Source of the DNA: RGIG4034 sp045576455
Lineage (GTDB): Bacteria > Bacillota > Clostridia > Lachnospirales > Lachnospiraceae
Assembly (NCBI GenBank): GCA_045576455.1
Contig: JAZNGM010000001.1
Coordinates: 372,001 to 436,000 of the forward strand
Length of the DNA: 64,000 bases
Direction: 5' to 3'
How positions within the stretch are numbered: the first letter of the stretch is position 1; the number at the start of each line of letters is the position of its first letter. The notes below the pieces were generated by a model that had not been told where the DNA came from, did not search any database, and saw nothing but the letters and a program-made list of their open reading frames with translations. Shown piece after piece: positions 24,112-31,687 of the stretch. The position numbers and the translations under genes are program-made.

Positions 24112-25455
24112 TTATTCCCGGGTTATGCCGGAGTCAGTATTTTCAACAATCGGCTGAGCCTGTGGTTGAGGTTGCATGTAATTATACTGCATCGGAACCG
24201 GTTGAGGCTGTGGCTGCGGTTGCATGTAATTATATTGCATCGGAACCGGTTGAGGCTGTGGCTGCGGTTGCATGTAATTATACTGCACTGGCACCGGCTG
24301 AACCTGCGGTTGCGGTTGCATGTAATTATACTGCATCGGCATCGGCTGAGCCTGCGGTTGTGGCTGCATGTAATTATACTGCATCGGCACCGGCTGAGCC
24401 TGTGGTTGAGGTTGCATGTAATTATACTGCATCGGCACCGGCTGAACTTGAGGCTGCGGTTGCATGTAACCATACTGCATCGGCATCGGCTGAACCTGAG
24501 GTTGCGGTGGCATGTATGGGTAAGGCATTGGCTGCGGATAGTAGTATTCCGGCCTTTTTCTTACAGGCCATGCCGGACGTTCTCCTCTCTTAGGCTTAAT
24601 GAATAGTTGGATAACGACGATGGTAGCAGCACCTAATATTGCGGTAACAATCAGGGAAATAAGTACGGTTGTATAATTTTTGTACATAAAGTTGAAAATC
24701 GGGGTTTCCGTAATCACTACAGACAAAGTGTTGGCGGCTGCGTGTACCAAAATCGGAGCAATTATATTTTGGAATTTTTCATATACATATGCAAGAACCA
24801 GACCCAGTATAAAAGCGTAAATGCCTTGAATCAGATTTCCGTGATAAACACCGAAGATAAGCGAGGACAAAACAATCGAAAGCCACGCCGGCATATAATC
24901 ACGCATTCTGCGGTACATAAGTCCTCTGAAGGCAAGTTCTTCGCCAATCGGTGCAAGGATGCCTATCATAAGTATTTCTACGAAAAGATTTCCTCCATAC
25001 AGATAGGATAAATTCTCCTGTGGTCCGAAAAACTCTTCAATACGTATGGATATCAACAGGTTGTTGCCGATTACACAGAAAAGTAATCCGGCCAGAAAAG
25101 CGAGTACAAAAGTAGCTGCATGCGGTTTGTTACTAAGCTTTCCGAGCGGATATTTCTTGTTGTCAAGATAGATAAAAAGAAATAACAGCGGACATGCGCA
25201 AAGGTTTGCAAGACCTGTAAGTACAGTAACACTTTTCATTAATGCGTTATTTAATTCGTTCTCCAGCAGGACTTCGGAAAGGAACGAGTTGTTCATGGTT
25301 GAATCTATAGCGTATTCAGCACCAACTCCAATTGAAATGATGATCATTCCGATTAGTGTTACAAAAAAAAGCATGCCGTAATGGATTCCTAACGGGTATA
25401 CTATGCGCCATAGCTTGAAGAAAAAGTTCTGCTTCTGATCATGTATGTTTTTCAT
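24112..25455 (-). CDS. CPBP family intramembrane metalloprotease with Pro/Gln/Tyr-rich repeat tail
   Basis: A 447-residue protein. Residues 1-290 contain about eight hydrophobic helices with the CPBP (Abi/CAAX protease) motifs: EELAFRGLMYRRM gives the E-E-x3-R motif, IFGVYHGNLIQGIYAF gives the F-x3-H motif, and a later H-A-A-N holds the second histidine side. These enzymes cleave substrates within the membrane. Residues 300-447 are a low-complexity tail with seven copies of a 16-residue unit, QPVPMQYNYMQPQPQA and variants. Such a tail is not part of the family. AAGGA precedes the ATG. It lies between two sporulation loci but on the opposite strand. Confidence 0.85.
   Translation of the reverse strand: MKNIHDQKQNFFFKLWRIVYPLGIHYGMLFFVTLIGMIIISIGVGAEYAIDSTMNNSFLSEVLLENELNNALMKSVTVLTGLANLCACPLLFLFIYLDNKKYPLGKLSNKPHAATFVLAFLAGLLFCVIGNNLLISIRIEEFFGPQENLSYLYGGNLFVEILMIGILAPIGEELAFRGLMYRRMRDYMPAWLSIVLSSLIFGVYHGNLIQGIYAFILGLVLAYVYEKFQNIIAPILVHAAANTLSVVITETPIFNFMYKNYTTVLISLIVTAILGAATIVVIQLFIKPKRGERPAWPVRKRPEYYYPQPMPYPYMPPQPQVQPMPMQYGYMQPQPQVQPVPMQYNYMQPQPQAQPVPMQYNYMQPQPQAQPMPMQYNYMQPQPQVQPVPVQYNYMQPQPQPQPVPMQYNYMQPQPQPQPVPMQYNYMQPQPQAQPIVENTDSGITRE
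24157..24492 (-). repeat. Seven tandem 48-bp repeats in the CPBP gene
   Basis: Seven complete units of 48 bp encode QP(V/M)P(M/V)QY(N/G)YMQPQPQ(A/V/P). The register is exact, and units differ at few positions. Open frames on the opposite strand here are artefacts of the repeat. Confidence 0.95.
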
Positions 25456-25605
25456 GTTTTAATCCTTCCCCTTATGAGTATAAATATTATCCAATAACTT
25501 AATTTAGTATAAAAGATAAGATAATTGTATATTATCGCTTAAAAAAGGGCAACTTTTATAATGAAATAATCATAGTAAAAATTACCTTTAGTAAGGAATT
25601 ATGAA

Positions 25606-26211
25606 ATGGCAGATAAAGAAAAAATAGTATACCTTTCGTCAAAAGAATCTGTGATTATACCGGGCAGGGAAATCTCGGTAAAAGATGTGGTTGATTTGGT
25701 TACCGCGGATGAAAAACTTGCCCGTAATCTTAAAGAAACACGCCTTGTAATGCTTAACAAAGAGGAAAATATAGTAAAAATGGCCATAACGGATATTATA
25801 GAAATCATTCAGAAGGCATATCCGCAGGTTATTTTTACGGTACTCAATGCGGGAGATATTATTGTACGGCTTGAAAAGCCTAAAAAAAAGAAAATATTGA
25901 CCGTAAAAGTCATTATTGTTTCCATTTTGTGCTTTTTTGGGTCGGCATTTACCATTATGGCTTTTGAAAATGATGTTGGGACACCGGATATTTTTGCAAA
26001 AGTCTATAAAACAGTAATGGGCCGGGAAGCTACAGGGGTAACGGCACTGGACATATCTTATTCAATAGGACTTGCCTTGGGTATAACGTACTTTTTCCAT
26101 CACTTTGGCCATAAGAAGCGGAAGGCGGATCCTACGCCGATTGAAGTATCGATTAAGCAGTATGAAAAGGATGCTAATACGGTAACCGCGGCTATGCTGG
26201 ATGAAAAATAG
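25606..26211 (+). CDS. spoVAA: Stage V sporulation protein AA
   Basis: A 201-residue protein matching SpoVAA: a soluble N-terminal domain (VYLSSKESVIIPGREISVKD, about 1-95) followed by two transmembrane helices (VIIVSILCFFGSAFTIMAF and SIGLALGITYFFHHFG). SpoVA proteins form the inner spore membrane channel that moves dipicolinic acid into the developing spore and out at germination. It is the first gene of the operon. CATAGTA near 25570 resembles a sigma-G -10 element, but a clear -35 was not seen. Confidence 0.88.
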   Translation: MADKEKIVYLSSKESVIIPGREISVKDVVDLVTADEKLARNLKETRLVMLNKEENIVKMAITDIIEIIQKAYPQVIFTVLNAGDIIVRLEKPKKKKILTVKVIIVSILCFFGSAFTIMAFENDVGTPDIFAKVYKTVMGREATGVTALDISYSIGLALGITYFFHHFGHKKRKADPTPIEVSIKQYEKDANTVTAAMLDEK

Positions 26212-26253
26212 TATAAACAAGATTTAATAAAGAAACGGAGAATGTACAGATAA

Positions 26254-26730
26254 ATGACTGAAACGGTCAAGCATGCGTTGCTGATTATGATAGGATTGGG
26301 AGCAGGGACTTTTACGGCAGCAGGAACGCTTACAGTTATTAATATTGTCGGAATAGTGCCACGGTATGCGGTAAGGACAGGTACGGGAGCGTATGCAAAA
26401 CGGTATGAGGATATAGTTCTTGCGGGAACGGTTGTTGGGAATTTTTTGAATCATTATCATCCGTTTATTGCAAGTTTGGGGTGGTTTCAGGTTGTATTAG
26501 GATTGTCCGGACTGCTTTATGTCTTACAACAATTTCTTTTGGTTGTTTACGGTCTTTCTACCGGTATATTTATCGGGTGTCTTGCGGTAGCCATAGAAGA
26601 GATGACGCAATCGATTCCTATTTTTACGCGAAAGACGGACATTTTTGAATACTGCGGAATCGGGTTTTTAATACTATTGCTGGCGCTTGGAAAATCTGTA
26701 GGGGCTATTTTCTCATTTTTAACGGGTTGA
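26254..26730 (+). CDS. spoVAB: Stage V sporulation protein AB
   Basis: A 158-residue membrane protein with four to five hydrophobic helices. AGTFTAAGTLTVINIVGIVP and YEDIVLAGTVVGNF are typical SpoVAB segments. It follows spoVAA by 42 bp and belongs to the dipicolinic acid channel operon. ACGGAGAATG lies upstream of the ATG. Confidence 0.85.
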   Translation: MTETVKHALLIMIGLGAGTFTAAGTLTVINIVGIVPRYAVRTGTGAYAKRYEDIVLAGTVVGNFLNHYHPFIASLGWFQVVLGLSGLLYVLQQFLLVVYGLSTGIFIGCLAVAIEEMTQSIPIFTRKTDIFEYCGIGFLILLLALGKSVGAIFSFLTG

Positions 26731-26794
26731 ACAGGCCGGATTTTTGTTTAAACAGCGGTAAAAATAATTAAAATAAAATGCGGAGGTCTTCACA

Positions 26795-27250
26795 ATGGAT
26801 GAAAAGACAAAAAAGGATTATCAGTCATATGTAAAAAAGGTAACACCAACCCGTTCTTTACCGGTTCAGATGCTAAAGGCATTTATAACAGGTGGTATTA
26901 TATGTGTTATCGGACAAGGAATTTTGGAGTATTTAAAAAGTATAGGGATTGATAAGGAAACGTCGGGAATTTGGTGTGCCGTGATACTGGTTTTTATAAG
27001 TGCACTTCTGACAGGCTTTGGAATATATGCAAGACTTACCAAATGGGGAGGGGCCGGTTTTTTGGTTCCGATTACAGGTTTTGCCAATTCTGTGGCTTCA
27101 GCAGCCATTGAGTACAAAAAAGAAGGTCAGGTTTTCGGTATCGGATGCAAAATATTTATTATTGCCGGGCCGGTAATCCTGTACGGCATCTTTACAAGCT
27201 GGGTGTTTGGACTTGTTTATTGGGTGCTTAAGCTATTGGAAATATTGTGA
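26795..27250 (+). CDS. spoVAC: Stage V sporulation protein AC
   Basis: A 151-residue membrane protein: YQSYVKKVTPTRSLPVQMLK, then AFITGGIICVIGQG, TKWGGAGFLVPITGFANSV and a final helix pair. This is SpoVAC, the mechanosensitive component of the dipicolinic acid channel. CGGAGGTC precedes the ATG. In most spore formers spoVAD and spoVAE follow directly; here they are absent and an accessory island begins. The last 129 bp of the gene are repeated almost unchanged at two further places in the island, which suggests that the 3' end has been an integration or recombination site. Confidence 0.92.
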   Translation: MDEKTKKDYQSYVKKVTPTRSLPVQMLKAFITGGIICVIGQGILEYLKSIGIDKETSGIWCAVILVFISALLTGFGIYARLTKWGGAGFLVPITGFANSVASAAIEYKKEGQVFGIGCKIFIIAGPVILYGIFTSWVFGLVYWVLKLLEIL

Positions 27251-27334
27251 AATGATGTTGGGGTGTTAGGGTGTCAGTAAACGCTGAAAAATAGCGGGTT
27301 CTGGCACCTTTGTGCAAATTATATCAGAAGGGTC
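27122..27334 (+). repeat. spoVAC 3'-end repeat, copy A (in the intact gene)
   Basis: From GAAGGTCAGG to about 84 bp beyond the spoVAC stop codon, including a hairpin (GGTGTCAG pairing with CTGGCACC). It is the reference for copies B and C. Compared with it, the coding part differs by two bases in B and one in C. Confidence 0.9.
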
Positions 27335-27422
27335 ACTTTAAAACTCAATAAAAACCAAACCACGCATTGCGTAATAGCATAGCTTGTGATAGGATATAGA
27401 AAAAATGAATTGGGGTGTATTT

Positions 27423-27641
27423 ATGGATACGGCAACTAGAATTAGGGGGCTTAGAGAAAGTATAGGAATGAACAGAAAAGAATTTTCAGAGCATACGGGA
27501 ATTCCAATTCGTACTTTGGAGGATTGGGAAGCTGGACGGCGTACTCCACCCGAATATGTTCCGAGATTATTGGAGTACATGTTAAAGTATGAGGAATTAA
27601 TAATGAGCAGGGAAAGCGGGGGAAGAGATGAAGGAAATTAG
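27423..27641 (+). CDS. Small helix-turn-helix protein (cassette 1)
   Basis: A 72-residue protein with a Cro/C1-type helix-turn-helix: IRGLRESIGMNRKEFSEHTG, then IPIRTLEDWEAGRRTPPEYV. The ATG at 27423 is chosen by comparison with the paralogue at 29088, where GGAG stands 8 nt before the start. It overlaps the BRO-type gene by 14 bp. This pair recurs in cassette 2. It may repress its own operon, as in toxin-antitoxin or phage repressor pairs; this is inference. Confidence 0.75.
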   Translation: MDTATRIRGLRESIGMNRKEFSEHTGIPIRTLEDWEAGRRTPPEYVPRLLEYMLKYEELIMSRESGGRDEGN

Positions 27642-28767
27642 AAGAGAAGAATTGCAACTATTTGAAAATCAAGAAATTAGATCAGCATGGGACGATGAAA
27701 ATGAAGAATGGTATTTTTCGATTGTGGATGTTGTGGGAGTGCTTATAGATGCTGTAGATTATAAAACTGCGAGAAATTACTGGAAAGTGACAAAACATAG
27801 GATGCTAGAAGAAGGTAATGAGTTGGTTACAAATTGTAACCAACTGAAATTAAAATCACCTAAGGACGGAAAACAGTATCGGACAGACGTTGCAAACACA
27901 GAACAGCTTCTTCGAATTATTCAGTCTATTCCATCGAAAAAGGCTGAGCCATTTAAACTTTGGTTGGCAAAAGTTGGTAAAGATAGATTAGATGAAATTG
28001 CTGATCCAGAGAAAGCTATGGAAAGGGCAGTCGCTATATATAAAGCAAAAGGTTATTCTGAAAAATACAAAGAATTAAAAGGCTTGAAGAAAGAGAATTT
28101 AAGAGACAATATGACCAATACAGAGTTGGCACTAAATCTTCTTGCGGAGGTATCTACTACAGAATTGTCTCGTATGCAAAGACCGAGTGGATATGCGGAA
28201 ACAAAGGAAGTAACAATATCTGGCGGAGAGATTGCTGGGAATGCCAGAAAAGAGCTAGAAGCAAAGTTGGGCAGAACCGTTATTTCCAGTTCGAATGCAA
28301 CGATGCCGGAATTGTTGGATGATTCCAAAAAGCCGGTGCTACATATGATAGTAGAGCAGACTTACAAATATCCTATGCGTATGGAATATGATTCTGAAAA
28401 AAATACATTTAGGGAACGTGAGCACAAATCATTGGCATATGAGCGGAATTTTACTAAGCCTTATGGATGGATAAAGGAATCCGGAACACCACCACATCCA
28501 CATTGGGATTGTATATTAATGACAGATGAGGAATATGATTTGGGTGATGAAATTGCGATAAAAGTAATCGGTGTTTTTAAGCGTTCAGACTTGGACCACA
28601 AATATGTTGTTGTAGAGGTTACAAGAGACGTTGATGATTTTTGGCAACTTAGAGTAGAGGAAAAGGAAGAGTTAAATCGCCTGTATCCACGGATAAGAGA
28701 AGGTGAAGGATGGTATGGAAAGGAAGAGGCTGAGTATTGTATGATGCATCATCAAAAAGCGTTATAA
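27628..28767 (+). CDS. BRO-N antirepressor-like protein fused to a pyrophosphatase-like C-terminus
   Basis: 379 residues. Residues 1-230 match the BRO-like protein of cassette 2 (WYFSIVDVVGVLIDA, LLRIIQSIPSKKAEPFKLWL, DRLDEIADPEKAMERAV), a family of DNA-binding phage antirepressor-like proteins. About 48 residues found in the paralogue after KAKGYS are missing here. After PELLDDSKK, where the paralogue ends, a different region follows (MRMEYDSEKNTF, KPYGWIKESG, DCILMTDEEYDLGDEIAIKV, HKYVVVEVTRD) that resembles family I inorganic pyrophosphatases in motif order. The fusion is probably a product of rearrangement. The product may still be made, since the frame is intact. Confidence 0.6.
   Translation: MKEIRREELQLFENQEIRSAWDDENEEWYFSIVDVVGVLIDAVDYKTARNYWKVTKHRMLEEGNELVTNCNQLKLKSPKDGKQYRTDVANTEQLLRIIQSIPSKKAEPFKLWLAKVGKDRLDEIADPEKAMERAVAIYKAKGYSEKYKELKGLKKENLRDNMTNTELALNLLAEVSTTELSRMQRPSGYAETKEVTISGGEIAGNARKELEAKLGRTVISSSNATMPELLDDSKKPVLHMIVEQTYKYPMRMEYDSEKNTFREREHKSLAYERNFTKPYGWIKESGTPPHPHWDCILMTDEEYDLGDEIAIKVIGVFKRSDLDHKYVVVEVTRDVDDFWQLRVEEKEELNRLYPRIREGEGWYGKEEAEYCMMHHQKAL
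27821..27845 (+). repeat. Perfect palindrome inside the cassette-1 BRO gene
   Basis: AGTTGGTTACAA (27821-27832), one central base, TTGTAACCAACT (27834-27845). A different but equally perfect palindrome sits at the matching position of the cassette-2 gene. Confidence 0.9.
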
Positions 28768-28793
28768 CTTTTGTACCATACTTGACAGAATGG
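28768..28793 (+). repeat. 26-bp cassette end, copy 1
   Basis: It begins at the base after the TAA of the BRO/pyrophosphatase-like gene and includes CTTGACAGAATGG, just before spoVAC copy B. It matches the sequence at 31491-31516 at 20 of 26 positions, which also begins right after a stop codon and leads into copy C. Confidence 0.7.
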
Positions 28794-28997
28794 GAAGGTC
28801 AGGTTTTCGGTATCGGATGCAAAATATTTATTATTGCCGGGCCGGTAATCCTGTACGGCATCTTTACAAGCTGGGTATTTGGACTTGTTTATTGGGGGCT
28901 TAAGCTATTGGAAATATTGTGAAATGATGTTAGGGTGCCGGAAAACGTTGAAAAATAGCGGTTCTGGCACCTTTGTGCAAATTATAACAGAGGGGTC
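28794..28997 (+). repeat. spoVAC 3'-end repeat, copy B
   Basis: The last 129 bp of spoVAC plus about 75 bp of downstream sequence, nearly identical to copy A. The SpoVAC reading frame (EGQVFGIGCKIFIIAG...) continues intact to its stop at 28922, but the first two thirds of the gene are missing. A 61-codon frame entering it from 28737 is probably not a gene. Confidence 0.9.
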
Positions 28998-29087
28998 TTT
29001 CTAATATTCGATAAAACCATAAGCCACGCATTGCGTAGTACGGATTGGTATGCTATAATCACTAAAAAGATAAATTGGAGAGTATTT

Positions 29088-29285
29088 ATGAATTCGGCAA
29101 ATAGAATTAGGGAACTTAGAGAAAGCATTGGAATGAATAGAAGACAATTTTCGGAGCATACTGGAATTCCGATTCGTACACTTGAAGACTGGGAGGCTGG
29201 AAGACGTACACCACCGGAGTATGTGCCAAGGCTATTGGCGTATATGCTAAAATATGAAGAATTGGCAAGAAGGGAGGATGTGTAA
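29088..29285 (+). CDS. Small helix-turn-helix protein (cassette 2)
   Basis: A 65-residue paralogue of the cassette-1 protein: IRELRESIGMNRRQFSEHTG, IPIRTLEDWEAGRRTPPEYV. GGAG lies 8 nt before the ATG. TATAAT at about 29053 is a good -10 box. Its stop codon overlaps the start of the BRO gene (TAATG), so translation is coupled. The role is probably transcriptional control of its own pair. Confidence 0.75.
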   Translation: MNSANRIRELRESIGMNRRQFSEHTGIPIRTLEDWEAGRRTPPEYVPRLLAYMLKYEELARREDV

Positions 29286-30181
29286 TGAACATATATGTAT
29301 ATAATGAACTTAAGCAGAAGACTGAATTAATGTTCGTAGAAAATGATGAGATTGAGGAAAATGAAATATTTTCAGATGATAGTATTCGAAAAGTATGGCA
29401 TTCAGGATTAGAAGAATGGTACTTGTCGATTTTTGATGTTGTAAAAGTATTGACAGATAGTAGTGACCCAAAACAATATATAAAGAAAATGCGTGCCCGT
29501 GACAAGGAATTGGATTCCAAGTGGGGTACAATTTGTACCCCACTTCAAATGCTTGCCCCAGATGGAAAGATGAGAAAGACACAAACGGCAAATATTGAAG
29601 GAATTTTAAGGATTATTCAATCAATTAAATCCCCAAAAGCGGAACCTTTTAAAGCATGGTTGGCAAAAGTTGGAGCGGAAAGATTAGATGAAATTGCTGA
29701 TCCAGAGAAAGCCATGGAAAGGGCAGTTGCTACATATAAGGCAAAAGGATACTCAGACAAATGGATTTCGCAGAGATTACGTTCTATTGAAATTCGTAAA
29801 GAATTGACAGATGAGTGGCAAAATGCAGGAATTAATAATCCTAAAGAATATGCAATGCTTACAAATATTCTGACTATGGCGTGGTCTGGAAAATCTGTTC
29901 AAGCATATAAAGAGTTGAAAGGTTTGAAAAAAGAGAATTTAAGGGACAATATGACAAATACAGAACTTGCCTTAAATCTTCTTGCGGAGGTATCTACCAC
30001 AGAATTATCTCGTATGCAAAGACCGAGTGGATATGATGAAACCAAAGAAGTAACAATATCGGGTGGAGAAATTGCGGGTAATGCCAGAAAAGAACTTGAA
30101 GCGAAGTTGGGAAGAACGATTATTTCTAGTTCGAACGCAACGACGCCAGAACTTCTTGATGATGCGAAAAATAATGAATAA
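29285..30181 (+). CDS. BRO family N-terminal domain protein
   Basis: A 298-residue protein. The BRO-N-like part (about 15-140: VWHSGLEEWYLSIFDVVKVL, then LRIIQSIKSPKAEPFKAWLA) is followed by a helical region present in this copy but missing from cassette 1 (SDKWISQRLRSIEIRKELT, about 158-205) and a conserved C-terminal block (NMTNTELALNLLAEVSTTEL). Such proteins occur in phages and in mobile genome regions of Clostridia beside a small helix-turn-helix gene. The biochemical role is unknown; DNA binding or phage antirepression is likely. This copy looks full length. Confidence 0.75.
   Translation: MNIYVYNELKQKTELMFVENDEIEENEIFSDDSIRKVWHSGLEEWYLSIFDVVKVLTDSSDPKQYIKKMRARDKELDSKWGTICTPLQMLAPDGKMRKTQTANIEGILRIIQSIKSPKAEPFKAWLAKVGAERLDEIADPEKAMERAVATYKAKGYSDKWISQRLRSIEIRKELTDEWQNAGINNPKEYAMLTNILTMAWSGKSVQAYKELKGLKKENLRDNMTNTELALNLLAEVSTTELSRMQRPSGYDETKEVTISGGEIAGNARKELEAKLGRTIISSSNATTPELLDDAKNNE
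29519..29545 (+). repeat. Perfect palindrome inside the cassette-2 BRO gene
   Basis: AAGTGGGGTACAA (29519-29531), one central base, TTGTACCCCACTT (29533-29545). Compared with the cassette-1 palindrome, two positions of each arm differ and both pairs changed together. Confidence 0.9.
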
Positions 30182-30269
30182 AATATTACATTAGAATTCA
30201 AATTGCAATTTAAGGTTGCTTTTTTCGAGAAGTTGATTGTGATATATTTTGGAGGAAAGAGGTGATTAC

Positions 30270-31490
30270 GTGAACAATGTAAAGATAGGAGAATACTTAT
30301 CCTCACTCAGGAAATATTATAAAATCACACAAGATGAACTGGCAGAAAAATTGGGTGTTACCAGACAGGCGGTTTCTAAATGGGAGAATGGTGCCACAAT
30401 ACCGGACATTGAATTGTTAATGAAATTATCAGAATTATATGGAGTGTCAATTAATGATATTTTAAATGCAGATACAGCAAGTATTAAATATCAAAAAGAG
30501 ATTGTTTTTCCAGATAAGAGTAAAACTCCTAAGAAAGTAACTGTAATCGGTTGTGGGCGTTGGGGAACATTTATCGCATGGTACTTGAACAAAATCGGTC
30601 ATAAAGTATCTTTGTATGGACGAGAAACATCTGCAAAAATGCAAAGGCTATTGGAAACAAGAGCGAATGAATATCTGAGGTTGAATGATAGTATTGAACT
30701 GATTACAACTTTGCAAGGACTGGATGCAACGGAATATATTATTATTTCAATTCCGTCACAGCAACTACAGGAGATTGTGAATGAACTGAATGCATGTAAA
30801 ATAGAAAACAAGACGATAGTTCTTTGTATGAAGGGAATAGAAATATCCACGGGACGACGTTTGTCTCAGATTGTATCAGATGGATTAGACAATAATAACA
30901 GTGTGGCAGTGTGGCTTGGACCGGGGCATGTGGAAGAATTCTACAGAGGGGTGCCGAACTGTATGGTAATTGATAGTACAAAAGAAATTGTAAAAGATAT
31001 GCTCATACGCGATTTTTCCAGTGATTTGATTAGATTTTATTATGGAACGGATTTAATTGGCAATGAAATTGGTGCAGCTGCTAAAAATGTAATTGGAATA
31101 GCTGCTGGTATGTTGGAAGGATTAGATTTGTCTTCACTAAAAGGTGCATTGATGTCACGTGGTACGAGCGAAATTGCAAAACTGATTGTTGCAATGGGAG
31201 GCAAGGCGAGTACGGTGTATGGCTTATGCCATTTAGGAGATTATGAGGCGACATTGTTCTCAGAACACAGTCATAATTTATCATATGGAAAAGCAATTGC
31301 GCTACAAAGCAAGTATTATGAATTAGCGGAGGGTTGCTATACGGTGAAGGCATTGCATAATTTGAGTAAAGCATACGGTGTGGAGATGCCAATATGTGAA
31401 GTAGTATATCGAATTTTATATGAGAATGCTAATCCAACAGAAATGTTACAGAAACTCTTTTCCAGAAGTTTGAGAAATGAGTTTATATAA
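30270..31490 (+). CDS. Helix-turn-helix / glycerol-3-phosphate dehydrogenase fusion
   Basis: 406 residues from GTG 30270, preceded by GGAGG and AGGTGA. Residues 1-65 are an XRE helix-turn-helix (YKITQDELAEKLGVTRQAVS, KWENGATIPDIELLMKLSEL). Residues 88-406 are a complete NAD(P)-dependent glycerol-3-phosphate dehydrogenase: nucleotide-binding VTVIGCGRWGTFIAWYL, substrate loop WLGPGHVEEFYRGVPN, and catalytic lysine in GAAAKNVIGIAAGMLEG. GpsA makes sn-glycerol-3-phosphate for phospholipids. As a fusion it could be a metabolite- or redox-sensing regulator, but that is inference. A fragment of a second gpsA-type gene lies at 35.3 kb. Confidence 0.85.
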   Translation: MNNVKIGEYLSSLRKYYKITQDELAEKLGVTRQAVSKWENGATIPDIELLMKLSELYGVSINDILNADTASIKYQKEIVFPDKSKTPKKVTVIGCGRWGTFIAWYLNKIGHKVSLYGRETSAKMQRLLETRANEYLRLNDSIELITTLQGLDATEYIIISIPSQQLQEIVNELNACKIENKTIVLCMKGIEISTGRRLSQIVSDGLDNNNSVAVWLGPGHVEEFYRGVPNCMVIDSTKEIVKDMLIRDFSSDLIRFYYGTDLIGNEIGAAAKNVIGIAAGMLEGLDLSSLKGALMSRGTSEIAKLIVAMGGKASTVYGLCHLGDYEATLFSEHSHNLSYGKAIALQSKYYELAEGCYTVKALHNLSKAYGVEMPICEVVYRILYENANPTEMLQKLFSRSLRNEFI

Positions 31491-31516
31491 TTTTTGTCCC
31501 TATCTTGATAGAATGG
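31491..31516 (+). repeat. 26-bp cassette end, copy 2
   Basis: Begins at the base after the TAA of the fusion gene, includes CTTGATAGAATGG, and leads directly into spoVAC copy C. Confidence 0.7.
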
Positions 31517-31687
31517 GAAGGTCAGGTTTTCGGTATCGGATGCAAAATATTTATTATTGCCGGGCCGGTAATCCTGTACGGCATCTTTACAAGCTGGGTG
31601 TTTGGACTTGTTTATTGGGTGCTTAAGCTATTGAAAATATTGTGAAATGATGTTAGGGTGCCGGAAAACGCTTAAAAATAGTGGGTT
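31517..31687 (+). repeat. spoVAC 3'-end repeat, copy C
   Basis: Same coding segment as copies A and B (one base change from A before the stop codon), then about 40 bp of shared downstream sequence. It diverges after GTGGGTT, where the structured element starts. It is not followed by a helix-turn-helix gene, unlike A and B. Confidence 0.9.

Noticed and set aside
24123..24606. Long repeat-containing frames overlapping the CPBP gene
   Set aside because: Artefacts of the 48-bp repeat read in other frames; only the minus-strand frame continues into the protease domain.
28737..28922. 61-codon gene MYDASSK...
   Set aside because: It is a read-through from the BRO gene end into spoVAC copy B; it has no ribosome site and the C-terminal 42 residues are simply the SpoVAC end.
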